This document shows, piece after piece, positions 1 to 12,961 of a stretch of 64,000 nucleotides of DNA. Below the pieces are notes generated by a model. The model did not search any database and was not told where the DNA came from. It worked only from the letters and a program-made list of their open reading frames with translations. The stretch spans positions 2,160,376 to 2,224,375 of the forward strand of contig CM051006.1 of NCBI GenBank assembly GCA_027704905.1, read 5' to 3'. Every line of letters starts with the position of its first letter. Position 1 is the first letter of the stretch. Both the position numbers and the translations under genes were made by a program. This DNA is from Muraenolepis orangiensis. Its lineage: Eukaryota > Chordata > Actinopteri > Gadiformes > Muraenolepididae.

Positions 1-980
1 TGGCCCCTGGGAGCCCAACAGACGCCGCTAATGGTGGTCATACGTTAAGCTCCGACTCAGCCGAACAGCGGTGGACGCTGACCCACTTTACCTCTCAGAG
101 CGTATATATATTTATATATATTTATATATGAATATATCATTGTGGCATCCATGTGGTAATGAAGAGGGAGAGAGGACCAATGGAGAGAGTAAGTAGGTCT
201 GTAGCTGAGCTTGGTAGCATTCATCCAGTGCACCGTGTGTCTGGGAGAGAGGTAATAAAACAGGCTTCTACAGCTGGAAAACTGAGAAAAAGAGCGTCTG
301 GAGAAGGATGCTTAACCCCTCGTGTCCCCCCCCCTTGGGTTTAATAAAGATACACGGCTATTCATGGCAATTGGTCTTAACTTGTGGGATTAGCTCATAG
401 CTTGCTAATTTTGCCAAGCACAAACCTGAAACCAACCGCAATTGCATTTTTATTGAATACATAGTTTTCTCTAATTAGTTATACTAATACGACTTATTCT
501 TGAGTCTCCCGTTCCTCTCAATCAATATCAATTAAAAAATAATAAAACAGATATTCATGTTCCGGGCTCCTTGGTGGGATGATGATGATGATGATGATGA
601 CGAAGATGACAGTTTCTTCCTCTCATCACAGACGGTAAAACTAATCGGTCTGAATTTCACTCCAAATGCCAAATTAATTGACTGTGCGTCTCAGAGGATG
701 TCATCTGTTCTAAAAGGTTAACTCAAGAGAAACCAACACAACACCAACATAAACCTCCAACGGCTGGAGAAGCTACACCCCCCCCCCCTCAGGGTTAAAG
801 GGACGAGCGGAATATAAATCCTGCTTAATGCAGGATTTATAGGTGTTTCTCTCCCCAGATGAAGATAAAGAGCGTGCGGACCACGCGTGTCACATGCTAT
901 TATAATAGCGGGGTGCGAGGGCGCTCCCGGCGGTGGCTTTATTATTTTTCCTTCAGCGGGAGCTGCGCTGCCTTTGATCA
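1..980. other. AT-rich stretch without recognisable gene
   Basis: No credible coding region. It holds a short TATATATTTA-type run near 103-130 and a (GAT)n microsatellite at about 578-601. Small open frames here lack any recognisable domain. Confidence 0.6.
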
Positions 981-1190
981 GGGCGGGGCTAAACCCAGAG
1001 CCCCACGGGACCCCAGCTGGCTGGGCGGGGCTAAACCCAGAGCCCCACGGGGCCCGAGTTGGCTGGGCGGGGCTAAACCCAGAGCCCCACGGGGCCCGAG
1101 TTGGCTGGGCGGGGCTAAACCCAGAGCCCCACGGGGCCCCCGCTGACTGGGCGGGGCTAAACCCAGAGCCCCACGGGGCCCCCGCTGGCT
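981..1190. repeat. 42-bp GC-rich minisatellite, 5 copies
   Basis: Five exact-length 42-bp units start at 981, 1023, 1065, 1107 and 1149, each beginning GGGCGGGGCTAAACCC. Units differ only at a few positions (GGACCCCAGC versus GGGCCCGAGT or GGGCCCCCGC). Because 42 is divisible by three, frames stay open on both strands; this is not evidence of a protein. Confidence 0.95.
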
Positions 1191-1573
1191 GGGCCACCGC
1201 CGAGATTGTCTGGTTTAATTTAAACCCTCGACACATTTTAACTCTGAGCTCAGATAACTTTTTCCGCAGACAGCATCGTTAAACAGATAGCGCAGTTAGA
1301 ATAATGCCGTTAGACGCAGCGGGGTAACGGCGGAGCGTGAGGACAATAAGAGTGAACTGGGAATAGATAAACAACGTTACAATAAAACGCCAGCGTCCGC
1401 CGGTAATATTGAGTCAGTGCAGCGCGGGGAACCCATGCTCCACGATCCTGCAGAAATATTCATTAGTGTGTGTTTATGTTTCCATATGATTTATGGTTAG
1501 CCCCCCCCTGCTCTGGTAAACCAAAGTCGCGCGGCACTGCAAAGAGTTGTTCTGATCCATCCTTCCTCCCTGT
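1191..1573. other. No gene seen
   Basis: Unique-looking, moderately GC-rich sequence between two minisatellites; no domain, tRNA or element terminus recognised. Confidence 0.5.
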
Positions 1574-1720
1574 GCATGGTATCTCCCTGGGCATGGTATC
1601 TCCCTGGGCCTGGTATCTCCCTGAGCATGGTATCTCCCTGGGCATGGTATCTCCCTGGGCATGGTATCTCCCTGGGCATGGTATCTCCCTGGGCATGGTA
1701 TCTCCCTGGGCATGGTATTT
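1574..1720. repeat. 17-bp minisatellite (GCATGGTATCTCCCTGG)
   Basis: About nine head-to-tail copies of the 17-bp unit GCATGGTATCTCCCTGG with very few substitutions (for example GCCTGG in one copy). The last copy ends GCATGGTATTTACTC. Confidence 0.95.
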
Positions 1721-1966
1721 ACTCAGAGGTACGCAGGCTGAGGGGAGAGAGAGAGGCACCGCGTCCGGACCACCTGGGCTGCATGAGGATGGATGGCAAA
1801 TAGATGTGGAACATCCATGAAGGAGTTTAACTTGGAGTTTAAATGAAGCTTAACTTGTTGAGTTTAACTGGATTTTTGTTTTCCTTTCCAAGGTTGAGAG
1901 TGAAGTGGAGAGGAAGGTGCCGCTAATGTCCACCATAATGCTTTCATACGGATGCGTCGGATGGCT

Positions 1967-2025
1967 GGTTCCAGGTCAGGTTCCAGGTCAGGTTCCAGGT
2001 CAGGTTCCAGGTCAGGTTCCAGGTT
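1967..2025. repeat. 12-bp minisatellite (GGTTCCAGGTCA)
   Basis: Nearly five perfect tandem copies of GGTTCCAGGTCA, ending in GGTTCCAGGTT. Confidence 0.95.
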
Positions 2026-2668
<643 letters not shown>

Positions 2669-2877
2669 TCTATAGTCTATTAGTTTGAATCAACATTACC
2701 AAGCGGGCATGGCTGATCTCCATGTGGGAGCATGCAGTCTGCCTGTGCTCATGTCTTCATACCAAGTGTTCAACCTTATTGTTCCTCCTTAATGTCGATG
2801 TGTCCTCAAGGATCTTCCGGTTTTTAGATCTCCTGCCTGCTGCTCCCTCTTGGCCCTGACCCCATGACCTCCCCCTT

Positions 2878-2919
2878 ATTTATCTAGTGTTTGATCCATG
2901 AATCAAACACTAGATAAAT
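2878..2919. repeat. Perfect inverted repeat, 18-bp arms, 6-nt loop
   Basis: Arms 2878-2895 and 2902-2919 are exact reverse complements (ATTTATCTAGTGTTTGAT against ATCAAACACTAGATAAAT) around the loop CCATGA. It lies about 90 bp upstream of the truncated LINE. Nothing around it looks like a transcript end. Confidence 0.9.
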
Positions 2920-3010
2920 CCATTCATCTATTAAAGCAAATCATTTATCAATTCATCCATCCATCTATGTGTTCATTCAGTGTACTCTCAAAAGTGTAAA
3001 TCTCAAATGT

Positions 3011-4118
3011 TCCCTAACAACCCAAGGTAGTATGCCTGAACGACCTGTAGACCTCACCTCGATTGTCAGAAAATGCTTCGAGAGGTTGGTCAAGGACAAT
3101 ATTTTCTCTGTCTTACCTGCCACGCTGGACCCATGGCAATTTGTATGTCATCAAAACAGATCCACGGACGACCTAATTGCCATGGCCCTCCACACTGCCC
3201 TTTCCCACCTGGAGGGAAATAACTGTTATGTGCGGATGCCACGCTCGAAACCAAGCTTAGAGGTCTAGGCGTGCCCCCATCCACGTGCAGCTGGATACTG
3301 GACCTCCTGTTGGACAACCGCCAGGTGGTGAGGATGGGCAGCACCACCTCAGAGCCACTGACACACAACACGGGAGACCCCCAGGGATGTGTGCTGAGCC
3401 CTCTCCTCTACTCCCTCTACACCCACGACTGCATGGCTATGCACAGCTCCAACGTCATCATCAAGTTTGCTGACGACAAGACAGTGATGGGCCTGATCGC
3501 CGGCGACGACGAGACAGCCTACAGGGAGGAGGTTGGATCGCTGGAGCAGTGGTGCCAGGAGAACAGCCTCGCCCTCAATGTAAAGAAGACCAAGGAGCTG
3601 ATCGTGGACTACAGGAAGCAGAGAGGAGAGCACGCCCCTATCTCCATCGACAGTGTTGCAGTAGAGAGGGTCAGCAGCTTCAAGCTCAAGTTCCTCGGTG
3701 TGCACATCTCCGAGGACTTCACATGGTCCACGGACACCACACACGTGGTGAAAAGGGCCCAACAACGCCTATTTACTACGCCTGTATTTCCTCAGGTGTC
3801 TGAGGAAATTCAGCATGGGCCCCCGCATCCTGAGAACATTCTATACCGGCACCATGGAGAGTGTTCTTACAGGGTGTATCATCGCCTGGTATGGGAACTG
3901 CACCCCACTCGAGCGCAGAGCGCTTCAAAGGGTGGTGCGGACAGCCCAGTCTATCATTGGAGGTGAACTTCCCTCCCTCCTGGATATATACTTCAAGCGG
4001 TGCGTGGTCAAGGCCAAACGCATCATAAAAGACAATGCCCACCCCAGCCACTATCTGTACTCACTTTTACCGTCAGGCAGGCGATACCGCAGTACCAAGT
4101 GCCACACAAACAGACTTA
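3011..4118 (+). pseudogene. Reverse transcriptase fragment of LINE-A copy 1
   Basis: An open stretch at 3271-3966 (231 aa) carries motif B (DPQGCVLSPLLYSLYTHDC) and the catalytic motif C, FADDKT, at 3466-3477. It continues into AYREEVGSLEQWCQENSLALNVKKTKELIVDYRK-type sequence (shown in part) and the thumb. Upstream, 2969-3268 holds KCFERLVKD and DPWQF in another frame, so at least one frameshift and a deletion around 3240-3270 remove the motif A region (FVDYSSAFN in the other copies). A further frame change near 3790 moves the C-terminal part (LRTFYTGTMESVLTGCI) to 3815-4174. It is a dead copy. It would have supplied target-primed reverse transcription of the LINE RNA. Confidence 0.85.
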
Positions 4119-4676
4119 TGGTGCCCTCACACCATAGCGATCACCAGTTCCGTATGGTTGCGAATAAAAAATAGTGGTCTTAAGTTCCGAACGCAACTCA
4201 CACGCAACTAATAGGTTTTATAGGTTTGAAGTACGCAACAAGCACGCAGGTGATCGCAGACACACGCAGAGTAAGTTCGGAAAATGTGTTCAATGTTCAA
4301 TAATTCTCTGCGAATGCCTGAGATCAATTTATACGCAACAGGTACGCAACAAATATGCTACGCATACCTGTTGTCATAAGTCATAAGTTGTCATAAGTTA
4401 TGAACGCAAGTCCAAATTTTAGATATCTGGCCAGGTTTTGGGGTCACTTTTATCTGATTTCTTGGTAGCTTTCCCCATGTTGACTCTTCGATGACCAAAT
4501 CAGAAGGAAACACTGAATCGTCTCTGCTTTTATAGGTTTTTATCACGTGACCAATATTCGCAAATAGCACGCAAATAGCACGCAGGTAAAACCTTAATTT
4601 CGGTTGCATTTGGTGCGTATACAAATATTTTTAATAACTCACAGGTTTCAGCATACGCTATGGTGTGAGGGCACCA
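4119..4676. mobile_element. Harbinger/PIF-like MITE, 558 bp, inside LINE-A
   Basis: Perfect 21-bp terminal inverted repeats begin TGGTGCCCTCACACCATAGC and end in the reverse complement at 4656-4676. The element is flanked by the 3-bp duplication TTA (4116-4118 and 4677-4679). The flanks join cleanly into LINE-A: the undisturbed copy on the minus strand near 12876 has AGACTTAGAGACAGCG with a single TTA. A TTA/TAA 3-bp target duplication is characteristic of PIF/Harbinger. No transposase is encoded, so it would have moved in trans. The interior holds several ACGCAAC/ACGCAGG motifs. Confidence 0.88.
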
Positions 4677-5008
4677 TTAGAGACAGCGTCCACAGTCAGG
4701 CCATTAGGCTGCTGAACAAGGGTGTATAGCATATAACAATGTATATTTTATTACATTGATTTATATATATATGTATATGCTCTTTTTCTGTGCTAATATA
4801 TTGCATTTTATATATGCATTTTTATATTTTTATATTTTTATATATTTAACTTTATACAGTTTGTACTTTACTTATTTTTTATTCTATTCTGTTTTTATAA
4901 CTGCTGTCTGTCGTCGGGTATTGCACATAAGATTTTCACTCATTGCTTATACTTATATATAATAAACTGTATAAACTGTGATGTGACAATAAACTTGACT
5001 TGACTTGA

Positions 5009-5300
5009 TGTCGAAACAACAATTATAAAAATACTGTTGCTGCACCTCAGTGCTTTTGTCATTAGTATTTGTCTTTTGCTGACTCTTTGTCTTGTGGTGT
5101 CAGTAGATTTGGTGTTTTGTTGGTTGTAGATTGTCGTGTCTACACCGTCTAATGTTTCATACACCATAGACGCCAACTTCCTCAGTGTCTTAGCCTGTGG
5201 GCCATAAAATGGTCTGGAGTTTCTGCAGTCATTTACTAAATGCATTGGTGAACTCAGATGTGCATTTATATATTCACGAGTGGGCTAGATATAATGAGAG
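5009..5300. other. No gene seen
   Basis: Sequence 3' of the LINE-A copy; no domain or element recognised. Confidence 0.5.
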
Positions 5301-5402
5301 CACACATGCACGCACACACACACACACAAATACAGGCACACACACACACCCACACATGCACAGACACACAAAAGCGCAAACACACACAAACAAACACACA
5401 CC
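5301..5402. repeat. Imperfect (CA)n microsatellite
   Basis: CA-rich repeat interrupted by ATGCACG, AATACAGG, CCCACACATGCACAGA and AAAGCGCAAA segments. Confidence 0.9.
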
Positions 5403-8577
<3,175 letters not shown>

Positions 8578-9176
8578 GCTGGGGGAGAGGGCTGGGGGAG
8601 AGGGCTGGGGGAGAGGGCTGGAGGAGAGGGCTGGAGGAGAGAGCTGGGGGAGAGAGCTGGGGGAGAGAGCTGGAGGAGAGGGCTGGGGGAGAGGGCTGGG
8701 GGAGAGGGCTGGGGGAGAGAGCTGGGAGGAGAGGGCTGGGGGAGAGGGTTAGGGGAGAGGGCTGGGGGAGAGGGCTGTGGGAGAGGGCTGGAGGAGAGAG
8801 CTGGAGGAGAGGGCTGGGGGAGAGGGCTGGGGGAGAGAGCTGGGGGAGAGGGTTAGGGGAGAGGGCTGGGGGGAGAGGGCTGGGGGAGAGGGCTGGAGGA
8901 GAGAGCTGGAGGAGAGAGCTGGAGGAGAGGGCTGGGGGAGAGGGCTGGGGGAGGGCTGGGGGAGAGGGCTGGGAGAGAGAGCTGGGGGAGAGAGCTGGGG
9001 GAGAGAGCTGGAGGAGAGGACTGGGGGAAAGGGCTGGGAGAGAGGGCTGGGAGAGAGAGCTGGAGGAGAGGGCTGGGGGAAAGGGCTGGGAGAGAGGGCT
9101 GGGAGAGAGGGCTGGGAGAGAGAGCTGGAGGAGAGGGCTGGGGGAGAGGGCTAGGGGAGAGAGCTGGGGGAGAGAG
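8578..9176. repeat. 14-bp G-rich minisatellite (GCTGGGGGAGAGGG)
   Basis: About 43 tandem copies of a 14-bp unit GCTGGGGGAGAGGG, with variants GCTGGAGGAGAG, GCTGGGAGAGAG and GTTAGGGGAGAG. Purines dominate the + strand. Closely spaced G5 and G3 runs make it a strong candidate for G-quadruplex formation. Long open frames on both strands here are by-products of the repeat. Confidence 0.95.
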
Positions 9177-9398
9177 TGGCGGACGCTGGGAGACACTATC
9201 GTCTCAATTAATTATTCATTAAAGAGCTCATTTAACTCGCAGGGGAACATAGCAAAACCAAAGAGGAAGAGAGCGGGAACAAAACAAAAGTACGTCCGGG
9301 TTACTAAAGGCAGCCAGAAAGAGTCTGGCAGCTGTGGGTTGAGTGAATCAATAATGATTAGCTGTGCTGGTGGTGAATACATCCACACTGACTGTTCG

Positions 9399-9972
9399 GC
9401 TGACTCTCCCTGACAACGACCAGCACTAGGGCTGACTCTCCCTGACGACGACCAGCGCTAGGGCTGACTCTCCCTGACGACGACCAGCACTTAGGCTGAC
9501 TCTCCCTGACGTCCAGCACTAGGGCTGACTCTCCCTGACGACGACCAGCACTAGGGCTGACTCTCCCTGACGACCAGCACTAGGGCTGACTCTCCCTGAT
9601 GACCAGCACTAGGGCTGACTCTCCCTGATGACCAGCGCTAGGGCTGACTCTCCCTGTCGACGACAATTGCTAGGGCTGACTCTCCCTGACGAAAACCAGC
9701 ACTAGGGCTGACTCTCCCTGACAACCAGCACTAGGGCTGACTCTCCCTGACGACGACCAGCACTAGGGCTGACTCTCCTTGACGACCAGCGCTAGGGCTG
9801 ACTCTCCCTGACGACAACCAGCGCTAGGGCTGACTCTCCCTGACAACCAGCACTAGGGCTGACTCTCCATGGCGCCCAGCACTAGGGCTGACTCTCCCTG
9901 ACGACCAGCATTATGGCTGACTCTCCCTGACGATGACCAGCGCTAGGGCTGACTCTCCCTGATGACGACCAG
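9399..9972. repeat. Minisatellite (GCTGACTCTCCCTGACGACGACCAGCACTAGG), ~26-32 bp
   Basis: About twenty copies of a unit GCTGACTCTCCCTGAC + (GAC/GAY)1-3 + CAGCRCTAGG. Unit length varies in 3-bp steps because the internal GAC triplet is present one to three times: a minisatellite with a nested trinucleotide. Confidence 0.93.
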
Positions 9973-10049
9973 GCTTCTAGTTAGCCCTCCATTATTCTCA
10001 TTCTGTAGGATTTGCTAGCAGCCCTTGACAGACAGGATGGATATATCTA

Positions 10050-10104
10050 TATTAGTGCTGTCAATAGATCAAAATATTTAATCAGATTAATCGCAATCCG
10101 ATTA
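10050..10104. repeat. Dispersed AT-rich repeat (TTAATC/GATTAATCGC type), left part
   Basis: ATTTAATCAGATTAATCGC resembles a common fish dispersed repeat. It is interrupted at 10105 by the LTR-like insert and appears to resume at 10522 with CGATTAATCACACG. Confidence 0.45.
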
Positions 10105-10521
10105 CGTCACAGTTTTGCATTCCTGTCTCCACATCACTCTCCCGGAAAGCCACGCCCCCTAATCACGTTCCACATTCCTGTCTCCTCTCCCACTACACAG
10201 TAGTGGATAGCCACGCCCCCTTGTTAATTCTCACCCTCAGCTGCAGCGCATCACAATTGACGTTGCTATTTAAGCCTACCCCGCACACTCACACGGGCCT
10301 GGATTATCACACACATTGATTATTGGGAAGCCTCACGTCAAGTTTCTTTAGTACGTCTTATGTTCCGTTTTTGGATCTACCGTGTTTGTGACCATCGCCT
10401 GTATTACGACCTTGTTTTGCCTTGCCCTGTCTGTACCTTTGCCTTTTGCTTTCATATAAGCCCCTGTTCCATCTAACTTCTGTTCTCCTGCTTTTGGGTC
10501 CCACCTACACCCAGCCGTGAC
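10105..10521 (+). mobile_element. Solo-LTR-like insertion with 6-bp target duplication
   Basis: A 417-bp insert is bounded by short inverted ends (GTCAC at 10106-10110, GTGAC at 10517-10521). It is flanked by the direct duplication CGATTA at 10099-10104 and 10522-10527. The interior has a promoter-like TATTTAAG near 10267 followed by T-rich GTTTTGCCTTGCCCTGTCTG sequence resembling gypsy LTR R/U5 regions of fish. The TG...CA outer bases expected of an LTR are not intact, so the class is inferred. Confidence 0.5.
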
Positions 10522-10584
10522 CGATTAATCACACGTTTAAAAGACACATGTTTACTTGTAGTTTTGTTTTTTGTGGGTGGCAAA

Positions 10585-10795
10585 ACAAATGGTGTGCCCC
10601 CACGCTCTAATCGATCCCAGGTGTTGCCAATCATAATCAGGCCTACTGAGGCTAATGAACGCCTGAGATCTACCCTTCTTTAGGCTGCCGAAGACCGACT
10701 TCGGGCGCTTGGTTATTGATATCCTTAGGGCTCCCTACAACACGAGAACCTGCGTTTTCCTGCTCCGACCACGTCACGCCACTCAACCAATCTGC
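10585..10795 (+). repeat. Dispersed LTR-like repeat (inverted homologue at ~39.8 kb)
   Basis: The segment from GTGTGCCCCCACGCTCTAAT through CCCAGGTGTTGCC, AATCAGGCCTACTGA and CTTTAGGCTGCCGA to the GCGTTTTCC region matches the reverse complement of about 39785-39965 at clear nucleotide similarity. The second copy ends in TGTTACGCCCC, an LTR-like terminus. Confidence 0.65.
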
Positions 10796-11344
10796 GTTCA
10801 AACCCCAATATATATATTTGCCTTGGACAAAAGCATCTGCTAAACGCTAAATTGTAAATCATTCATCTTCGTAACTGCTCCTCAGAGAGCACTTTGCTGC
10901 ATGGCAGAGAACCGACAGAGAGAGAAGGTGACTCTCTCTCTCTGTGAGACCAGAGGCTACATCTCTCACCACTCAAACGTATATCTGGGCTAGTGAGGCG
11001 GTTACCGGGATGCTGTAGCAAACAAGGTACCCAATCCATCAGCGTCAGGAGCTGGACCTTCAGCAGGACACTCTGAATGGGGAATGAGCACATGGGAGGG
11101 ACACCAGAGAGGTCCAATGAGTATCAGCCCCTACATTTGTCATGTCCCCATTGTACATGTGCACTCACATATACACATGTTCACACCCATAGACACGTAT
11201 TCACACCCATATACACGTTCACACGTGCACCTATTGTGCCAAGCACACAGGCGGTTCATCTCACACAAAGTGTTTGAGTTCAAAATCAGGGTGCTTGTGA
11301 TGAGAGTTGGATTAACAGTTCAAAACAACAGCTGATATAAGACT
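10796..11344. other. No gene; fragment of a dispersed teleost repeat
   Basis: 10824-10860 (GGACAAAAGCATCTGCTAAA) is the reverse-orientation core of the widespread repeat also seen at 44520. CA-rich degenerate repeats (CACACCCATA, ACACGTTCACACG) lie near 11160-11235. No gene seen. Confidence 0.5.
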
Positions 11345-11375
11345 GTGTGTGTGAGTGTGTGTGTGTGTGTGTGTG
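11345..11375. repeat. (TG)n microsatellite
   Basis: Short TG tract immediately 3' of the tail of LINE-A copy 2. Confidence 0.9.
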
Positions 11376-11440
11376 TTCAAGTTCAAGTTGCAATATATAA
11401 AATGCAATATGCAATATATCAGCACAGAAAAAGAGCAATA

Positions 11441-12781
11441 TACCGTATTGACCCGAATATAAGACGACCCCGATTATAAGACGACCCCTCTTTTTCAAGA
11501 CTCATTTTTGGAAAAAAATAATAATAATAATTTTGAAGACCAAATATTTTTTTTAGAAAGAAAATCATTTTATTTGAAAATAATGATATCACACATTGTC
11601 TTCTCATTCAACTCGTCTTCTACATCGCTGGGTTGTTCCTCTCACTGCCGCTATCGTCACTCACGGTGTCTGCTTCCCCGTCTCCTCCCACATCACGTCA
11701 TCTTCGCTGCCATCCATGGCATTTGATACGCAGCATTTCTTAACCCATTAATGATGCTTTCTGGGGAAACGTCAGCCCATGCTTGCAAGATCCATTCACA
11801 GAGCAAACGGCTTTTGGATTTTTCCAGACGGTGTCAGTGCGTGATTAGCAGCCAGGAGCCACTCTGTGGATCTCTTGCGCAGATGAACCTTGAATGGTTT
11901 GTTAACGACCACATCCAACACCTGCAGCTGGCTTGTCATTCCGCCCGGTATGATCACTAGGTCACCATTCAACTCTTTCACTTGCTTTTTGACTGGCGTT
12001 TTGAAGTGTCCACGGAAAGCATCCAGAATCAACATGTTCCTCTTCTTTTTGAGTCCCCCACGCCGTCTGCCCCACACCACCTTGAGCCAGTCCACCACAA
12101 GCTCCGTCTCCATCCAGCCCTTTGCCTGGGCACCTACGATAATCCCCCACGTACGGGGGAAGTTTAGTCCCATCTGCGAGGCGCGTTAACATGACAGTTA
12201 CTCTTCTCGTTTCCAGTAGATCAGTAGATCACTGATTTGTTGCCTTTCTTATGCACAGTGACAGATGTTGGCATGTCAAAATACACAGGCGTTTGATCAG
12301 CATTGCCCATCTGATCAAGGGGGTATGAGTGCTTCTTCCTTAACTTGATCACATATCGCTGATAAGACAGTAGCTTCTCTCTGAAGTCTGAGGGCAGGCG
12401 CTGGGCTTGTCCTGCGTCGCAATGACAGGTGTTTGATGTCTCTGCTTCGTTTATCACCATTATCTTAAAATTGGCATCGTAACTTTGTCTCTTCTGTTTA
12501 TTAACTTGCCCTACTTTTGAGCCACTTTTTTCAAGTTGGTCGCTGTGTCTCTCCATTTCTATCTCTCCAGGTAACTGTTTTTATGTACTGTTACTTTAAG
12601 ACTTTGAGTTACTTTAAGTGTCGCGCGGTGGGAACACTCGTTTGGCGCGATCTGTTGTTGCGCAATTACATGTGCAATTACGGTACATCGAAAAGTCTAA
12701 ACCCCGATTATAAGACGACCCCTCTTTTTCAGATTTTTTTCTAGGAAAAAAAACCCGTCTTATATTCGGGTCAATACGGTA
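11441..12781 (-). mobile_element. pogo/Tigger-like DNA transposon nested in LINE-A
   Basis: Terminal inverted repeats of 26 bp are perfect. They begin TACCGTATTGACCCGAATAT at 11441 and close with the reverse complement at 12781. TA dinucleotides flank both ends (11439-11440, 12782-12783), the target duplication of the Tc1/mariner/pogo group. A 31-bp perfect direct repeat sits just inside both ends (11467-11497 and 12701-12731, containing CCCCGATTATAAGACGACCC). It carries a decayed minus-strand pogo-like transposase. At 1341 bp it is shortened relative to an autonomous element. Confidence 0.9.
11796..12556 (-). pseudogene. pogo-like transposase, frameshifted and internally deleted
   Basis: Two minus-strand frames make up the remnant. 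The first (12556-12221) starts with a Brinker-type DNA-binding segment (SYDANFKIMVINEAETSN), then jumps to the region with the first catalytic Asp (GNADQTPVYFDMP); the DNA-binding domain is mostly deleted. A frame change near 12200 leads to TRLADGTKLPPYV. The second frame (12173-11796) holds the second Asp (NMLILDAFRGH) and, 35 residues on, the third (VLDVVVNKPFK). All three catalytic Asp positions are visible. The family cuts and pastes DNA at TA sites. Frameshifts and deletion make it inactive here. Confidence 0.85.
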
Positions 12782-12961
12782 TATACATAAATCAATGTAA
12801 TAAAATATACATTGTTATATGCTATACACCCTTGTTCAGCAGCCTGATGGCCTGACTGTCGACGCTGTCTCTAAGTCTATTTGTGCGGCACTTGATACTG
12901 CGGTATCGCCTGCCTGATGGTAAAAGTGAATACAGTTGGTGGCTGGGGTGGGCAATGTCTT

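Larger units (their letters stand above)
3011..5008 (+). mobile_element. LINE-A copy 1: 5'-truncated L2-like non-LTR retrotransposon
   Basis: Homologous to the copies at 11376-14765 (minus strand) and 36005-37903. It keeps the second half of the reverse transcriptase, the thumb/C-terminal region and the 3' UTR. It ends at 4980-5008 in GTGACAATAAA followed by CTTGACTTGACTTGA, the short tandem tail typical of L2-group elements. The same tail occurs at 56070-56104. The element is split by a 558-bp MITE at 4119-4676. The clade (L2-like within the CR1/L2/Rex group) is assigned by protein resemblance; the exact family is not determined. Confidence 0.85.

Noticed and set aside
4174..4386. Small protein inside the MITE
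   Set aside because: 70 aa with no domain, within a non-autonomous element; the acgcaac motifs explain its pattern.
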